From the NCBI GenBank assembly GCA_016125375.1, contig WGLU01000001.1:62001-126000 (forward strand): 64,000 bases of DNA, written 5' to 3'. Position numbers and translations under genes: made by a program. Origin of the DNA: Pseudomonadota bacterium (GTDB lineage: Bacteria; Pseudomonadota; Alphaproteobacteria; UBA1280; RI-95). The stretch's first letter is position 1, and each line of letters opens with the position of its first letter. Below, piece by piece: positions 62,050-64,000 of the stretch. The notes beneath the pieces were generated by a model that worked only from the letters and a program-made list of their open reading frames with translations, was not told where the DNA came from and did not search any database.

Positions 62050-63597
62050 ATGACCATGCCAGTCCATTCGTCCCAAACACCTCGCGACCTTGTGCGCATT
62101 CAGCGCGCGCTGCTGTCGGTATCGGATAAGAGCGGCCTTGTGCCGCTTGCGCATTTTCTGGCTGATAGGGGGGTGGAAATCCTTTCCACCGGCGGGACGG
62201 CGAAAACCCTGCGCGAGGCAGGTATCCCTGTCGTGGATGTAAGCGATGTGACACACTTCCCCGAAGTGATGGACGGACGTGTAAAAACGCTCCACCCCGC
62301 AATCCACGGCGCGCTGCTGGCACGACGGGACGTGCCGGCACACATGCAAACGCTGACAGAGCACGCTTTCAAGCCCATCGACCTGCTGGTGGTGAACCTT
62401 TATCCTTTTGCGCAAACCGTCGCAAGCGGTGCCGACGCAGCTACCTGTATTGAGAATATCGATATTGGCGGCCCTGCCATGTTGCGCTCGGCTGCCAAAA
62501 ACCATGCGGCCGTGACCGTTGTCAGTGATCCCGCGGATTACGAACGCCTGATGGCAGAGATGGAAAAAACGCAAGGCCATACAACCTACGCGCTACGCCG
62601 CGAACTGGCTGCGCACACCTATGCCCGCACGGCTGCTTATGACGCAGCGATTACCGCATGGATGCAGGGACTGCCTGCCGAAGGAGCCGCCGCCACCACG
62701 CCGCTGCGCTACGGGGAAAATCCGCACCAGAGTGCCCACGTCGTCAGGACAGGGGATACAGGCGTGGCTGCTGCGCGCTTTTTGCAGGGCAAGGAGCTCA
62801 GCTATAATAATTTGAACGATGCTTCTGCCGCATGGGAACTTGTCTGCGATTTTGACCTGCCCGCTTGTGCGGTGATCAAGCATACAAACCCCTGTGGGGC
62901 GGCCTTGGGCAAAGATGCGGCAGAGGCCTTTGCCCGCGCACTTGCTGGCGACCCCGTAAGTGCCTTCGGCGGCATTGTTGCCTTTAACACCGTTGTGGAT
63001 GCTGCGGCTGCCGAGGCCCTGACAAAATTGTTCCTGGAGGTTGTGCTGGCGCCAGAGGTAACGACCGAGGCACAGACTATTCTGGCGAAGAAGAAAAACC
63101 TGCGCGTGCTGTGCGTGAAAAAAGATGCGGAGGGTCAGGTGCCGATGACGTTCCGCAGCATCTCCGGGGGCTATCTGACGCAGCAGGCGGATGTGGTACG
63201 CCCAACAACAGACAAATTACAGGCCGTAACAGCCGCCACACCCTCGGCCAGCCAGATAAACGACCTGATATTTGCCCAGACTGTTTGCAAACATGTAAAA
63301 TCAAATGCGGTGGTGCTGGCCAAGGATGGCGCGCTGGTAGGTGTTGGTGCGGGGCAGATGAGCCGCGTGGACGCCGCCCGTATCGCCACCGAAAAAGCAG
63401 GCGACAAAGCCAAGGGCGCAGTCGCGGGATCGGATGCGTTTTTCCCGTTTACGGACGGGGTGGAGGTTTTGGCCGGAGCAGGGGTAGTGGCCGTTGCCCA
63501 GCCCGGCGGCTCCAAGGGAGATGCGGACGTGATTGCCGCCGCCGATAAGGCAGGGCTGGTGATGGTCTTTACCAGCACACGCCACTTTAGACATTAA
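62050..63597 (+). CDS. purH: Bifunctional AICAR formyltransferase / IMP cyclohydrolase
   Basis: A 515-residue protein. The cyclohydrolase (MGS-like) domain fills the first 200 residues (ALLSVSDKSGL; EILSTGGTAKTLREAGI near 42-58; MDGRVKTLHPAIHGALL). The formyltransferase domain follows, with LRYGENPHQSAHV near 218, VIKHTNPCGAAL near 276 and VGAGQMSRVDAARIA near 435. GAGG lies 6 nt before the ATG. It makes the last two steps to IMP. Confidence 0.97.
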   Translation: MTMPVHSSQTPRDLVRIQRALLSVSDKSGLVPLAHFLADRGVEILSTGGTAKTLREAGIPVVDVSDVTHFPEVMDGRVKTLHPAIHGALLARRDVPAHMQTLTEHAFKPIDLLVVNLYPFAQTVASGADAATCIENIDIGGPAMLRSAAKNHAAVTVVSDPADYERLMAEMEKTQGHTTYALRRELAAHTYARTAAYDAAITAWMQGLPAEGAAATTPLRYGENPHQSAHVVRTGDTGVAAARFLQGKELSYNNLNDASAAWELVCDFDLPACAVIKHTNPCGAALGKDAAEAFARALAGDPVSAFGGIVAFNTVVDAAAAEALTKLFLEVVLAPEVTTEAQTILAKKKNLRVLCVKKDAEGQVPMTFRSISGGYLTQQADVVRPTTDKLQAVTAATPSASQINDLIFAQTVCKHVKSNAVVLAKDGALVGVGAGQMSRVDAARIATEKAGDKAKGAVAGSDAFFPFTDGVEVLAGAGVVAVAQPGGSKGDADVIAAADKAGLVMVFTSTRHFRH

Positions 63598-63611
63598 GGA
63601 TTGGATAAAAG

Positions 63612-64000
63612 ATGACATTCCGCATCAAGGTGCTGACAAAGGTTAAAGACGCGCGCGCCGATGTGCTCAAAAGCCGTTTTGGTCTGTCAGGTCTCAAAAT
63701 CATGGATGTGTACACCGTAGATAAACCCTTTGCGCCGGATGTGCGCAAGCGTATCGCCCACGCCCTCCATAACCCCGTCGCGCAGGAGGTGTTTGTGCTG
63801 GGTGACGATATGGCCGAACCCGCAGGCTATACCCAGATGCTGGGGCCCTTTGACAGTGCCGTGGAAACCGGTTACCTGCCTGGCGTGACCGATAATGTGG
63901 GCAAAACCGCCCGCCAGTTGATAGAGGACTTGACCGGTGAAGCCTTTGCTATAGAGGAAGGCGTGTACAGCGGGCGTATTTACCTGATTCAGGGTGACCA
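63612..64000 (+). CDS. purL: Phosphoribosylformylglycinamidine synthase, PurSL-like (5' part)
   Basis: 129 complete codons to the window edge, starting MTFRIKVLTKVKDARADVLK. The N-terminal 80 residues look PurS-like (MDVYTVDKPFAPDVRKRIAH). Then come MLGPFDSAVETGYLPGVTDN and GKTARQLIEDLTG, as in large FGAM synthases with an N-terminal PurS-like region rather than the separate PurS/PurL/PurQ of most alphaproteobacteria. It would convert FGAR to FGAM. It starts 14 nt after purH and is probably cotranscribed with it. Confidence 0.85.
   Translation, partial: MTFRIKVLTKVKDARADVLKSRFGLSGLKIMDVYTVDKPFAPDVRKRIAHALHNPVAQEVFVLGDDMAEPAGYTQMLGPFDSAVETGYLPGVTDNVGKTARQLIEDLTGEAFAIEEGVYSGRIYLIQGD

Overview
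The window reads as a stretch of chromosome from an alphaproteobacterium of moderately high GC. The order is uncertain. The evidence is an ATP12-type F1-ATPase assembly chaperone, an Hda-like DnaA regulator behind a DUF2066 exported protein, YbaK-type prolyl-tRNA editing, and typical alphaproteobacterial operon neighbours. Genes are dense, with many 1-4 bp stop/start overlaps. I see one tRNA and no rRNA, CRISPR array, insertion sequence or prophage. No gene-free gap exceeds 300 bp.

Layout. 1-2.7 kb (minus): an OsmC-like protein cut by the edge, leuC and gluQ. 2.9-12.3 kb: an acyl-CoA ligase, then a leucine/isovalerate degradation set (MCC beta, methylglutaconyl-CoA hydratase, a 55-codon membrane ORF, MCC alpha with biotin, HMG-CoA lyase), interrupted by three unknown minus-strand genes. 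12.3-13.7 kb: an AT-rich island with a membrane-anchored XRE regulator divergent from a membrane-anchored LRAT/NlpC-like protein, followed by ogt. 14.2-18.5 kb: glpD-glpK, cytochrome b561 and an FkbM methyltransferase. 18.5-20.3 kb: a umuDC-like translesion pair. 21.5-30 kb: ndk, DUF2066, hda, prolyl-tRNA deacylase, ppx/gppA, a DegP-like protease, rarA and an alpha/beta hydrolase. 31-37 kb: an aldehyde dehydrogenase-like protein without its catalytic cysteine, then rluC, HAD, AsmA, ATP12 and tRNA-Pro(UGG). 37-43 kb: a run of single-gene units encoding small membrane or exported proteins. 43-49 kb: guaA, small membrane proteins, MAPEG, guaB, gamma-glutamyltransferase and a TetR regulator. 49.8-52.7 kb: LysR divergent from doxX-nitroreductase-pirin. 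53.5-64 kb: a near-complete purine pathway, purB-M-N-A-F-D-C-E on minus, with purH and the start of a PurSL-like FGAM synthase on plus.

How the genes work together. The eight-gene purine operon, purH, the FGAM synthase, guaA, guaB and ndk cover most of the path from PRPP to AMP, GMP and NDPs. purK, purQ and a separate purS are not in view. The leucine set takes 3-methylcrotonyl-CoA to acetoacetate and acetyl-CoA. Scattered through the window are about ten solitary genes for small membrane, exported or unknown proteins, most with a readable TTGAC(A/G)-N17 promoter and a private GC-rich hairpin terminator.

Most notable: the XRE/LRAT module with duplicated 16-bp operators, the cysteine-less ALDH (exact spacing, Ala in place of Cys), the 51-bp-repeat Ser/Cys-tailed membrane protein, an animal-like SAICAR synthetase in a bacterial operon, an intrinsic terminator inside the fkbM reading frame, and an HAD protein with DVSGT instead of DxDGT. 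All functions are from reading and family knowledge; no database search was run.
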